From the NCBI GenBank assembly GCA_023419095.1, contig JAEZYN010000059.1, forward strand, positions 1-35,348: a stretch of DNA of 35,348 nt. The letters run 5' to 3'. Position numbers and translations under genes: made by a program. The notes beneath the pieces are model-generated. The model was given only the letters and a program-made list of their open reading frames with translations, made no database searches and was not told where the DNA came from. The DNA comes from Bacteroidota bacterium (GTDB lineage: Bacteria; Bacteroidota; Bacteroidia; Flavobacteriales; Weeksellaceae). Shown here one piece after another: positions 23,932-31,549 of the stretch. The stretch's first letter is position 1. The number at the start of each line of letters is the position of its first letter.

Positions 23932-23961
23932 CAAATGTAGCATTAAAATTAACTATTACAA
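23932..23961 (-). promoter_or_regulatory. promoter of the blaI-M56 operon
   Basis: Minus-strand TTG (plus 23959-23961), 19 bp, TACATTTG (plus 23932-23939): exact consensus. Start of transcription near 23926, inside the operator. Confidence 0.72.
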
Positions 23962-24079
23962 CTATTTTTATAGGGATAAAAGCATTTTTAATTTAAGTGC
24001 TTGAATATCAATTTAAAAACTTTTGAATACCTCCGAATTCAGCTTTCATCTCAGAGCTTAATTTATTGCCTAAAAACAG

Positions 24080-24087
24080 TATCTTTG
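24080..24087 (+). promoter_or_regulatory. -7 box of ychF
   Basis: TATCTTTG, 59 bp before the ATG at 24146; the -33 position has TTA instead of TTG. Confidence 0.4.
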
Positions 24088-24145
24088 CAGACTTAAAAAA
24101 ACATAACTGCAAACCGCCCACGGCGAATTGCCAAATGCAAACTAT

Positions 24146-25237
24146 ATGAAATGTGGAATCGTAGGCTTACCCAACGTAGGTAAATCAACTCTTTTTAACT
24201 GTTTAAGCAACGCCAAAGCACAGTCGGCCAATTATCCTTTCTGTACTATTGAGCCGAATCTGGGCACGGTTTCAGTTCCGGATCACCGCCTGTTCGAGCT
24301 TGAAAAACTCGTCAATCCTGAAAGAGTGTTGCCCGCCGTGGTAGAAATCGTAGATATCGCCGGCCTTGTGAAAGGTGCCAGCAAAGGGGAAGGTTTAGGG
24401 AATCAGTTCCTGGCCAACATCCGCGAGTGCGAAGCCATCATCCACGTGTTAAGATGTTTCGAAAATGGCAATATTGTGCACGTCGAAGGTTCTGTAGATC
24501 CCATGCGCGATAAGGAGATCATCGATATCGAGCTTCAGCTTAAGGACATCGAAACCATCACAAAAGCCGCCGACAAAGCAAAGAAATTCATCAAATCGGG
24601 CAAAAAAGAAGACGTGCTGACGTACGAAACCCTTCAGAACCTGCTTAAATTTGTAGAAGACGGACGCAATGTGCGCGAGTTTCCAATGGATGATTTCAGC
24701 ACGGAGATCATTGGTGATATTCAGCTTCTTACCAACAAACCGGTGCTTTACGTTTGTAATGTGGACGAAAATTCCATTAAAAACGGCAACGAATGGATTC
24801 CGAAAATCGAGGAGATGGCGAAAAAAGAAAATGCCGAAATCGTGGTATTGGCCGCACAGATTGAAGCTGACATCAACGAATTGGAGACTTTCGAAGAAAG
24901 ACAGATGTTCCTCGAAGAACTCGGTCTGGAAGAGCCTGGCGTAAACCGTCTGATCAGAAAAGCGTATGATTTACTGAAACTTCAGACCTATTTCACCGCG
25001 GGAGTAAAAGAAGTCCGCGCCTGGACCATCGGCCAGGGCTGGACGGCACCACAAGCCGCGGGCGTAATCCACACCGATTTCGAGAAAGGATTTATCCGCG
25101 CGGAAGTAATCGGCTACGAAGATTTCGTGAATTACGGTTCCGAAGCCAAAGTAAAGGAAGCCGGAAAAATGAGAGTCGAAGGAAAAGAGTATATCGTAAA
25201 AGATGGCGATGTGATGCATTTTAGGTTCAACGTTTAA
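24146..25237 (+). CDS. ychF: redox-regulated ATPase YchF (Obg family)
   Basis: A 363-residue P-loop NTPase of the OBG clade that binds ATP rather than GTP and associates with ribosomes. G1 GLPNVGKST lies at residues 7-15, then NYPFCTIEPN (G2), DIAGLVKGASKGEGLGNQFL (G3), and the altered G4 NVDE that explains ATP preference. The C-terminal TGS domain carries the typical EVRAWTIGQGWTAPQAAGVI, IRAEVIGYEDF and DVMHFRFNV. The ATG at 24146 gives the family's standard length and start (MKCGIVGLPNVG); the TTG-started extension of six codons is rejected. It is a single gene with a terminator. Confidence 0.96.
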   Translation: MKCGIVGLPNVGKSTLFNCLSNAKAQSANYPFCTIEPNLGTVSVPDHRLFELEKLVNPERVLPAVVEIVDIAGLVKGASKGEGLGNQFLANIRECEAIIHVLRCFENGNIVHVEGSVDPMRDKEIIDIELQLKDIETITKAADKAKKFIKSGKKEDVLTYETLQNLLKFVEDGRNVREFPMDDFSTEIIGDIQLLTNKPVLYVCNVDENSIKNGNEWIPKIEEMAKKENAEIVVLAAQIEADINELETFEERQMFLEELGLEEPGVNRLIRKAYDLLKLQTYFTAGVKEVRAWTIGQGWTAPQAAGVIHTDFEKGFIRAEVIGYEDFVNYGSEAKVKEAGKMRVEGKEYIVKDGDVMHFRFNV

Positions 25238-25264
25238 GCAAAAAATTACCATTCCCATACAAAA

Positions 25265-25295
25265 AAGTCTGCTGATTTACCAGTAGGCTTTTTTT
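25265..25295 (+). terminator. terminator of ychF
   Basis: AAGTCTGCTG (25265-25274) pairs with CAGTAGGCTT (25281-25290) with two wobbles, followed by a run of T to 25295. Confidence 0.75.
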
Positions 25296-25337
25296 GATTT
25301 TTATTCATAGATTAGCTTTGAACAATAAATTTTTATT

Positions 25338-26134
25338 ATGATTAAAAGATTATTTTTGGCTTCTGCATTAGGTTTGAGCACAGTTTATTTTGCACAGACA
25401 AATGTGTTCGAAGAAAAATTTGAAGACCCGGCTAAACGTGCTTTGTGGACCATGGGCGATAGGGACGGGATAACGATACCTGGGAATTTCTGGATGCCGG
25501 CATCAATGAGGTTGATTCTTTCACCGGCTATTTCGCAGCATCATTTTCGTGGTATCTTGGTGCTTTTACACCTGACAATACACTTACAAGTCCTGCCATC
25601 AGCCTGCCATCATCAGGAGAGTTGCAGTTAAGCTTCAAAGTTGCTGCGGGTGATGAAGACGTATTTGAAGAGCACTATGCAGTTTACGTTATTCCGGCGA
25701 ACTCAACTTTCTCGGGTGCAGAAACTCCGATATTCGAAGAAACAATGGACGGCGGATATCTTTCTGCGGCCAAAAACATAAATGTAGATATCTCATCCTT
25801 CGCTGGTCAGGATGTGAAACTCGTTTTCAGACATTTTAATTGTACAGATATTTTCTATATTGGTATTGATGACGTAATGATCACGCAAAACGTTTTAGCA
25901 GTTGCAGATTCTCAAAAAGCTAAAATTTCAGTTTATCCAAACCCGGCTACAGACTTCGTTCAGATCTCAAACGCGGGAACTGTAAACAAAGTACGAATTT
26001 TTGATTTAAATGGCAGACTGATTACCGAGACAACATCAACGAAAATTGATGTTAAGCAACTTCAGACAGGACAGTATATACTCAATATTCACTCGGGCAA
26101 CCAGATAATTTCACGCAAATTCATTAAAAAGTAA
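25338..26134 (+). pseudogene. secreted protein with a type IX sorting domain, interrupted by a frameshift
   Basis: A signal peptide (MIKRLFLASALGLSTVYFAQ) leads a secreted protein of about 265 residues; after TMGDRDG the frame is lost. If one G is added to the GGG at 25467-25469 the reading continues as DGDNDTWEFLDAGINEVDSF ... SPAISLPSSGELQLSFKVAA and joins the downstream frame (from 25622) without gap. The restored core (FEEKFEDP, DxDGDND, SPAISLP, VKLVFRHFNCTD, YIGIDDVMIT) fits the cleaved-adhesin/choice-of-anchor type. The end is a type A sorting domain: VYPNPATDFVQI, VRIFDLNGRLI, LQTGQYILNI and the Lys end. So the product would go through the outer membrane by the T9SS. It is either a true frameshift or a homopolymer error. 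Confidence 0.85.
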
Positions 26135-26148
26135 ATTTAGAAACAGAG

Positions 26149-26170
26149 CAGGCCACGAGCCTGTTTTTTT
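26149..26170 (+). terminator. weak terminator of the T9SS-protein gene
   Basis: CAGGC and GCCTG around CACGA, followed by nine T's. The stem is short (five pairs plus imperfect extension). Confidence 0.5.
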
Positions 26171-26240
26171 TTATCATTAAGTTTTGGTGCTTTTTATTCT
26201 TAATTTTTAGTTAAATATTTAATTCTTACTTACTAAGGTA

Positions 26241-26248
26241 TAGATTTG
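26241..26248 (+). promoter_or_regulatory. candidate -7 box of the FMN reductase gene
   Basis: TAGATTTG fits TAnnTTTG; 85 bp before the ATG; no clear -33 TTG. Confidence 0.3.
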
Positions 26249-26332
26249 ATGCTTATTATTCCTAAATTGTATTTCAATGACAGTGAAACTGATACTTTTA
26301 AAATAATTCATTGATAACTAAAAATCAACATT

Positions 26333-26878
26333 ATGGCAAAAAAAATCGCAGTTCTGGTAGGTTCATTAAGAAGGGAATCCTATAACAGAAAAATAGCAAA
26401 CGAACTCATTCGCATCGCAGAAGGTAAGCTGGATATGGAGATTGTAGACATCTCCAATCTGCAGCTTTACAGCGAAGATCTCGACGAAAATCCACCACAG
26501 GAATGGACTGATTTCCGAAAGAAAATAAAATCCGCGGACGGCATACTGGTTGTTTCCCCCGAATACAACCGCACGATTCCCGGCGCATTGAAAAATGCCA
26601 TCGATGTAGGCTCACGGCCTTACGGAAGTTCATCATGGCCGGGCAAACCCGGCGCGGTGATGACATCCTCGATCAGTTCTTTGGGCGGTTTGGCCGCGAA
26701 TCATCACATCCGGCAGGCTTTTGTCTTCGTAGACGTTCCGCTGATGCAGCAGCCTGAAGCCTATATCGGCAACGCGTCGCAGCTCTTTAAAGACGACGGA
26801 AAAACACTGGTGGAAGGTACCGAAAAGTTCCTGCGCAGTTTTATGGAAGCATTTCAGGCTTGGGTTGAAAAGTTTTAG
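26333..26878 (+). CDS. NADPH-dependent FMN reductase (flavodoxin-like fold)
   Basis: A 181-residue flavoprotein of the NADPH-dependent FMN reductase/SsuE-ArsH-like family, which transfers electrons from NAD(P)H through FMN to quinones, azo dyes or iron compounds. The phosphate-binding loop is VGSLRRESYNRKIA (residues 8-21), the flavin-ring loop SPEYNRTIPGALKNAIDVGS (about 75-94), and the third strand PGAVMTSSISSLGG. No signal peptide is present, so it is cytoplasmic. The substrate is not evident. It is a single gene with a strong terminator. Confidence 0.92.
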   Translation: MAKKIAVLVGSLRRESYNRKIANELIRIAEGKLDMEIVDISNLQLYSEDLDENPPQEWTDFRKKIKSADGILVVSPEYNRTIPGALKNAIDVGSRPYGSSSWPGKPGAVMTSSISSLGGLAANHHIRQAFVFVDVPLMQQPEAYIGNASQLFKDDGKTLVEGTEKFLRSFMEAFQAWVEKF

Positions 26879-26900
26879 CCCGAGACCTTGGCAATTTAAA

Positions 26901-26931
26901 AACCTCATTCAGCGAAGAATGAGGTTTTTTT
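26901..26931 (+). terminator. terminator of the FMN reductase gene
   Basis: AACCTCATTC (26901-26910) and GAATGAGGTT (26917-26926) form ten perfect pairs, followed by a T run. Confidence 0.85.
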
Positions 26932-27007
26932 GTAAACGGCTTCAGCGTTTGTTTTTTAATTTTATTAAATGTGTTCCTTGGCAGTTCGATTGTGCGGACG
27001 GAATGTT

Positions 27008-27015
27008 TATTTTTG
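27008..27015 (+). promoter_or_regulatory. -7 box of the AI-2E family transporter gene
   Basis: TATTTTTG fits TAnnTTTG and implies a start near 27021, about 13 nt before the ATG at 27034. It supports that start over the upstream one at 26971, which would lie outside the transcript. Confidence 0.4.
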
Positions 27016-27033
27016 TTAAAAGCACCAACCTCA

Positions 27034-28107
27034 ATGCAGAAACTCTTTGAAAAACTAAATGTGCAGAAGGCACTTCTATTTCTCACACTCATACTCATCG
27101 GCATCATCCTGATCGAGCTGAAGTACTTCATCGCCGGACTTCTGGGCGCAATCACCCTGTATGTTCTCACCCGAAAGTTCTATCTGAAACGCGTCGAACA
27201 GAAAAAGTGGAACAGCAACCTCACCATTACCCTTATTATTTTTCTGATCATCATCACGTTCGCCGTACCGCTTTGGATTATTCTTGAGATCCTCGTTCCA
27301 AAAATAAACGAGTTCGTCAGCGACCGCGAGGCCATCGTAGAAAAATACACCGCCATACGTACGTGGCTGGAGAACCAAAAGTACCTCCGCAACTTTGATT
27401 TTCACCTGAGCAACGAGCAGATCCTGCAAATCATCAACCGCGTGATCTCGTATATCCCTTCCACGCTGAACTGGGTCGGGCAGACATTCGCGAACATCTT
27501 TGTGGCACTTTTCATTCTCTATTTTATGCTCAAAGATACACGTCGCATTGAAGCAAAATTCAAAGATATCCTGCCGGTTTCGCGTGAAACTAAAAAATAC
27601 TTTATCAGAAGCATGACCGAACTGATCCGGTCAAACTCTTATGGCATCCCGATCTTAGGCTTCAGCCAGGGCGTGATTGCGATCATCGGTTACTATATTT
27701 TCGGGGTCGAAAACGCTATTTTCTGGGGTTTGCTCACCGGCGCGGCATCCATTGTTCCGGTTCTCGGCACCATGCTGGTGTATGTACCTATATCCGTTTA
27801 CCAGATTGCGACGGGCGACGTAAGTGACGGCCTCATGCTGGGTGTCTACTGCCTTGTACTGGTAGGCGGAATCGATAATATTCTGCGCTTTACACTGCTG
27901 AAAAAAATGGCGGATATCCATCCGCTGATCACGGTATTCGGGGTGATACTGGGTTTGCAGATCTTTGGCGTGATGGGTCTGGTTTTCGGACCTGTATTGT
28001 TATCGTTGCCGGGAATCCTGTACCGCATGTTTGAAATGGAAAGAAGTTTTAAAAATCTTGAAGAGAATAATGAGCTGCTGAATCCTGACACAGTTTCTCA
28101 TGATTGA
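27034..28107 (+). CDS. AI-2E family transporter (UPF0118/PerM-like permease)
   Basis: A 357-residue inner-membrane permease with about seven to eight membrane segments: LLFLTLILIGIILIELKYFI, LLGAITLYVL, LTITLIIFLIIITFAVPLWI, then a soluble helical loop (about 85-140), FANIFVALFILYFML, LGFSQGVIAIIGYYIFGV, GLLTGAASIVPVLGTMLVYV (the family signature around GxxxxxxPxxG), and GVILGLQIFGVMGLVFGPVL near the end. Members were linked to AI-2 export (TqsA) or Na+/H+ antiport; the substrate here is unknown. The start MQKLFEKLN is chosen from the promoter position and the absence of family-like residues upstream. Confidence 0.9.
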   Translation: MQKLFEKLNVQKALLFLTLILIGIILIELKYFIAGLLGAITLYVLTRKFYLKRVEQKKWNSNLTITLIIFLIIITFAVPLWIILEILVPKINEFVSDREAIVEKYTAIRTWLENQKYLRNFDFHLSNEQILQIINRVISYIPSTLNWVGQTFANIFVALFILYFMLKDTRRIEAKFKDILPVSRETKKYFIRSMTELIRSNSYGIPILGFSQGVIAIIGYYIFGVENAIFWGLLTGAASIVPVLGTMLVYVPISVYQIATGDVSDGLMLGVYCLVLVGGIDNILRFTLLKKMADIHPLITVFGVILGLQIFGVMGLVFGPVLLSLPGILYRMFEMERSFKNLEENNELLNPDTVSHD

Positions 28108-28204
28108 TGGATCTAGATTCATGTTTAAGTTCATTAAAATTCAATTTTTTCCTGTAACGTTAAACCATTAAATCTTACTTATTCTTAAAATAAACGCTGA
28201 TAAA

Positions 28205-28987
28205 ATGAACAACCACGAAATCGACTACAAGATACACGGCGAAGAAATGCAGTGTGTTGAAATTGAACTGGATCCGAATGAAAGCGTGATTGCCGAACCC
28301 GGCAGTTTCATGATGATGACGGATGGCATACAGATGCAGACCTTATTCGGCGACGGCAATGAAAAGGGCTTGATGGGCAAACTTTTTTCAGCCGGAAAGC
28401 GCATGCTGACGGGCGAGAATCTTTTTATGACAGCCTTTACCAATAATTCGCAGGGCAAAAAACAGGTGACTTTTGCAGCACCGTATTCAGGAAAAATCAT
28501 TGCGCTAGATCTGTCCGAGCTCGGCGGCAAGGTGATCTGTCAGAAAGATTCGTTTCTGTGTGCGGCGAAAGGCGTTTCGGTCGGGATCGAGCTGCAGCGA
28601 AAATTGGGGACCGGTCTGTTTGGCGGCGAAGGTTTCATCATGCAGAAACTTGAAGGCGACGGCATGACATTTGTGCACAGCGGCGGCCACGTGATTGAAA
28701 AAACACTTCAACCCGGCGAAATCCTGAAGATTGACACCGGCTGTATCGTTGCATTCACAAAAGAAGTAGATTACGACATTCAGTTTGTGGGCGGCATCAA
28801 GAATACCATTTTTGGCGGCGAAGGTTTGTTTTTTGCGCAGCTTCGCGGACCCGGAAAAGTCTGGATCCAAACATTGCCGATCGCAAGGCTGGCCGGACGA
28901 ATCCTGCAGTTTGGCACTACCAAAAAAGGTGAAGAGGGTAGTCTGTTGGGCGGCCTGGGTCGCATGCTCGACGGCGACGGATTCTGA
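28205..28987 (+). CDS. AIM24 / TIGR00266 family protein
   Basis: A 260-residue soluble protein of the AIM24 family, which has a double-psi or TRAP-like beta-sandwich fold and no established reaction in bacteria. Typical are EIDYKIHGEEMQCVEIELDP at the start, AEPGSFMMMTDGI, the GLMGKLFSAGKRMLTGENLF loop, GGEGFIMQKLEGDG, HVIEKTLQPGEILKIDTGCI, and FGGEGLFFAQLRGPGKVWIQ with LGGLGRMLDGDGF at the end. No signal peptide or membrane segment. A single gene, closed by a hairpin terminator. Confidence 0.92.
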   Translation: MNNHEIDYKIHGEEMQCVEIELDPNESVIAEPGSFMMMTDGIQMQTLFGDGNEKGLMGKLFSAGKRMLTGENLFMTAFTNNSQGKKQVTFAAPYSGKIIALDLSELGGKVICQKDSFLCAAKGVSVGIELQRKLGTGLFGGEGFIMQKLEGDGMTFVHSGGHVIEKTLQPGEILKIDTGCIVAFTKEVDYDIQFVGGIKNTIFGGEGLFFAQLRGPGKVWIQTLPIARLAGRILQFGTTKKGEEGSLLGGLGRMLDGDGF

Positions 28988-29008
28988 AATGATTCTTATA
29001 ATATTTCA

Positions 29009-29036
29009 AAAGCGCATTTCGATGCGCTTTTTCTGT
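29009..29036 (+). terminator. terminator of the AIM24-family gene
   Basis: AAAGCGCAT (29009-29017), loop TTCG, ATGCGCTTT (29022-29030), then TTCTGTTTTTT. Confidence 0.8.
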
Positions 29037-29122
29037 TTTTTCCGGGTATTTAATTACAAAATGAAGCTGGAAAAGCATTAATATTTTTTTCCTCAAAATT
29101 TTAGCTATCGGTTTTGTTTCGC

Positions 29123-29130
29123 TATTTTTG
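29123..29130 (+). promoter_or_regulatory. -7 box of the parE-parC operon
   Basis: TATTTTTG fits TAnnTTTG; start near 29136, leader of about 31 nt. The -33 position has TTA. Confidence 0.4.
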
Positions 29131-29166
29131 TGGATTACTGCTATTTAAAAGCGTTCCGCTGCAATT

Positions 29167-31050
29167 ATGACCGAAAACAACACTGTAAACTATTCCGAAG
29201 ACAACATCCGCACGCTCGACTGGCAGGAGCATATCCGCATCCGGCCGGGTATGTACATCGGTAAGCTGGGCGACGGTTCCTCTGCCGACGACGGCATCTA
29301 TATCCTGCTTAAAGAAATAATCGATAACTCCATTGACGAATTCGTGATGAAATCGGGCAAGCGCATCGAGATAAAGATCGATGAAGGCAAAGCGACCATC
29401 CGCGATTTCGGACGTGGAATCCCGCTCGGGAAAGTAGTTGATGCCGTTTCCAAAATGAACACTGGCGGAAAGTATGACTCGAAAGCCTTTAAGAAATCTG
29501 TCGGGTTGAACGGTGTCGGTACGAAGGCCGTAAACGCCCTCTCGGAGTTTTTCCGTGTAAAATCGGTGCGTGAAGGCAAGGTGAAGATCGCTGAATTTTC
29601 AAAAGGTTTGATCACCGAAGATTTTCCCGAGACTGATAGCAGCGACCGGAACGGAACTGAGATCACATTCGTGCCGGACGCAACTATTTTCACGCATTTC
29701 AGGTTCCGCAAAGAGTACATCCAGAAGATGCTCAAAAACTACTGCTACCTGAATCCCGGACTTAAGATTATTTTTAACGGTGAAACTTACTTTTCAGAAA
29801 ACGGCCTGAAAGACCTGCTTCAGGAAGAAATCGAAGGCGAAATCCTTTATCCGGTGGTTCACCTGAAAGATGAGGATATAGAAGTGGCCATCACGCATTC
29901 CGACAAATCGCAGTCGGAAACCTATTTTTCATTTGTCAATGGCCAGAATACCACGCAGGGTGGAACGCATCTCAATGCATTCCGCGAAGCGTATGTGAAA
30001 ACCATCCGCGAATATTTCAATAAAAATTTTGAAGCGGCAGATATCCGTAAATCCATAATCGCTGCTGTCGCCGTAAAAGTGATCGAACCCGTTTTCGAAT
30101 CGCAGACCAAGACAAAACTGGGTTCAAACGAGATGGAGCCGGGTAAGGAAACCGTGAGAACTTTCGTCACGAATTTCCTTAAAAACAAACTTGATAACTT
30201 CCTGCATCAAAATCAGGAAATCGCCGAGGCTATCCACCGCAAAATCATCATTTCAGAACGCGAAAGGAAAGAACTTTCGGGCATACAGAAACTGGCACGC
30301 GAAAGAGCGAAAAAAGTTTCACTACACAACAAAAAGCTGCGCGACTGCCGCCAACATTACAACGACCAGAAAGCGGTACGCAAAAGTGAAACCATGATTT
30401 TTATTACCGAAGGTGACTCGGCGTCGGGATCTATCACGAAATCGCGCGATGTGGAAACACAGGCGGTGTTTTCGCTTAAAGGTAAACCGCTGAATTGTTA
30501 CGGCCTGACGAAAAGGGTTGTTTACGAAAACGAGGAATTTAACCTGCTGCAGGCGGCATTAAATATCGAGGATTCACTCGAAGACCTGCGCTACAATCAC
30601 GTAATCATAGCCACTGACGCCGATGTGGACGGTATGCATATCCGTTTGCTTATGATTACTTTCTTTCTTCAGTTCTTCCCGGATCTGATTAAAAACGGCC
30701 ATCTTTACATCTTGCAGACGCCACTTTTCCGGGTGCGCAATAAAAAAGAAACGCGCTACTGTTACACGGAATCTGAAAGGGTAAAGGCACTGAATGAGCT
30801 TGGGAAAAACCCTGAGATCACACGTTTTAAAGGCCTTGGTGAAATATCGCCAGATGAGTTTAAACATTTTATAGGTAAAGATATCCGGCTTGAGCCGGTA
30901 GTTTTAGGCAAAGACCAAACTATTGATCAGCTTCTCGAGTTTTACATGGGCAAGAATACGCCTGACCGGCAGCTTTTCATCCTCGAAAACCTCGTTGTAG
31001 AAGACCCGGAGATCGACAAGAAGGAAGAACTGGCTGATGCGGCGGTTTAA
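29167..31050 (+). CDS. parE: DNA topoisomerase IV subunit B
   Basis: A 627-residue ATPase subunit of type IIA topoisomerase, which decatenates daughter chromosomes together with the A subunit encoded downstream. GHKL ATPase motifs are EIIDNSIDEF (Mg-binding Asn, about 51-60), DFGRGIP (about 80-86) and GLNGVGTKAVNALS (about 114-127). The transducer domain contains QGGTHLNAFREAY (about 264-276). The TOPRIM domain has EGDSASGS (about 414-421) and DADVDGMHIR (about 483-492; Met where GyrB has Ser); the end KGLGEISPDEF belongs to the B-subunit tail. The short C-terminus without a GyrB-type insert and the neighbouring A subunit favour ParE over GyrB. Intact. Confidence 0.93.
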   Translation: MTENNTVNYSEDNIRTLDWQEHIRIRPGMYIGKLGDGSSADDGIYILLKEIIDNSIDEFVMKSGKRIEIKIDEGKATIRDFGRGIPLGKVVDAVSKMNTGGKYDSKAFKKSVGLNGVGTKAVNALSEFFRVKSVREGKVKIAEFSKGLITEDFPETDSSDRNGTEITFVPDATIFTHFRFRKEYIQKMLKNYCYLNPGLKIIFNGETYFSENGLKDLLQEEIEGEILYPVVHLKDEDIEVAITHSDKSQSETYFSFVNGQNTTQGGTHLNAFREAYVKTIREYFNKNFEAADIRKSIIAAVAVKVIEPVFESQTKTKLGSNEMEPGKETVRTFVTNFLKNKLDNFLHQNQEIAEAIHRKIIISERERKELSGIQKLARERAKKVSLHNKKLRDCRQHYNDQKAVRKSETMIFITEGDSASGSITKSRDVETQAVFSLKGKPLNCYGLTKRVVYENEEFNLLQAALNIEDSLEDLRYNHVIIATDADVDGMHIRLLMITFFLQFFPDLIKNGHLYILQTPLFRVRNKKETRYCYTESERVKALNELGKNPEITRFKGLGEISPDEFKHFIGKDIRLEPVVLGKDQTIDQLLEFYMGKNTPDRQLFILENLVVEDPEIDKKEELADAAV

Positions 31051-31069
31051 AAAAAATAAAGTTAGGTAG

Positions 31070-31549
31070 ATGAGGCTGAACAATAGGAACCGCGCGGGTA
31101 GCTACCATTTATGGGTAGTGCTTTCAGCGATATTTTTGGCATTGGGATGCGCCGTGTTCCTACTCGAACTGCTGCACTTTGATATTTTGAATGAATGGCA
31201 GAGCGCTCTGGTTATAATTTTACCTGCAATTTTCGCCCTGATAACCTATTTGCGCGGCCCGCAGATCTTCGAGTACGACAGCGACGGTGAAGCACTGAAT
31301 TTCAGAAATACGTATGTACCGTCATTTCAGAAAATCTATACCGATGAGTTTCCGAAGTATAAACTGATGAAATTCGAAATAATTGACGCACTGCTTCTGC
31401 GCAGGCTTTACGTCACCGTCACGGGCAAGAAAGGTTTAGTAACCTTAAAATACGACATTTCATACCTGAGGCCGAAAGAAGTAAAGGCTTTGAAAATGTC
31501 ACTGAATAAAGTTTTAAAAAGTAACAAAGAAACTGAGACCAGGAGTTGA
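31070..31549 (+). CDS. small membrane protein encoded between parE and parC
   Basis: A 159-residue protein with two membrane helices near the start (WVVLSAIFLALGCAVFLLEL, about 15-34, and ALVIILPAIFALITYL, about 45-60), followed by a cytoplasmic domain of beta type (YDSDGEALNFRNTY, LRRLYVTVTGKKGLVTLKYD) and a helical Lys-rich end. This looks like a PH-like or bPH2-type fold behind two helices, but I am not sure. It lies 19 bp after parE, and its TGA overlaps the parC ATG (TGATG at 31547-31551), so it is translated in the operon. No function is known to me. The topoisomerase link is by position only. Confidence 0.85.
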   Translation: MRLNNRNRAGSYHLWVVLSAIFLALGCAVFLLELLHFDILNEWQSALVIILPAIFALITYLRGPQIFEYDSDGEALNFRNTYVPSFQKIYTDEFPKYKLMKFEIIDALLLRRLYVTVTGKKGLVTLKYDISYLRPKEVKALKMSLNKVLKSNKETETRS

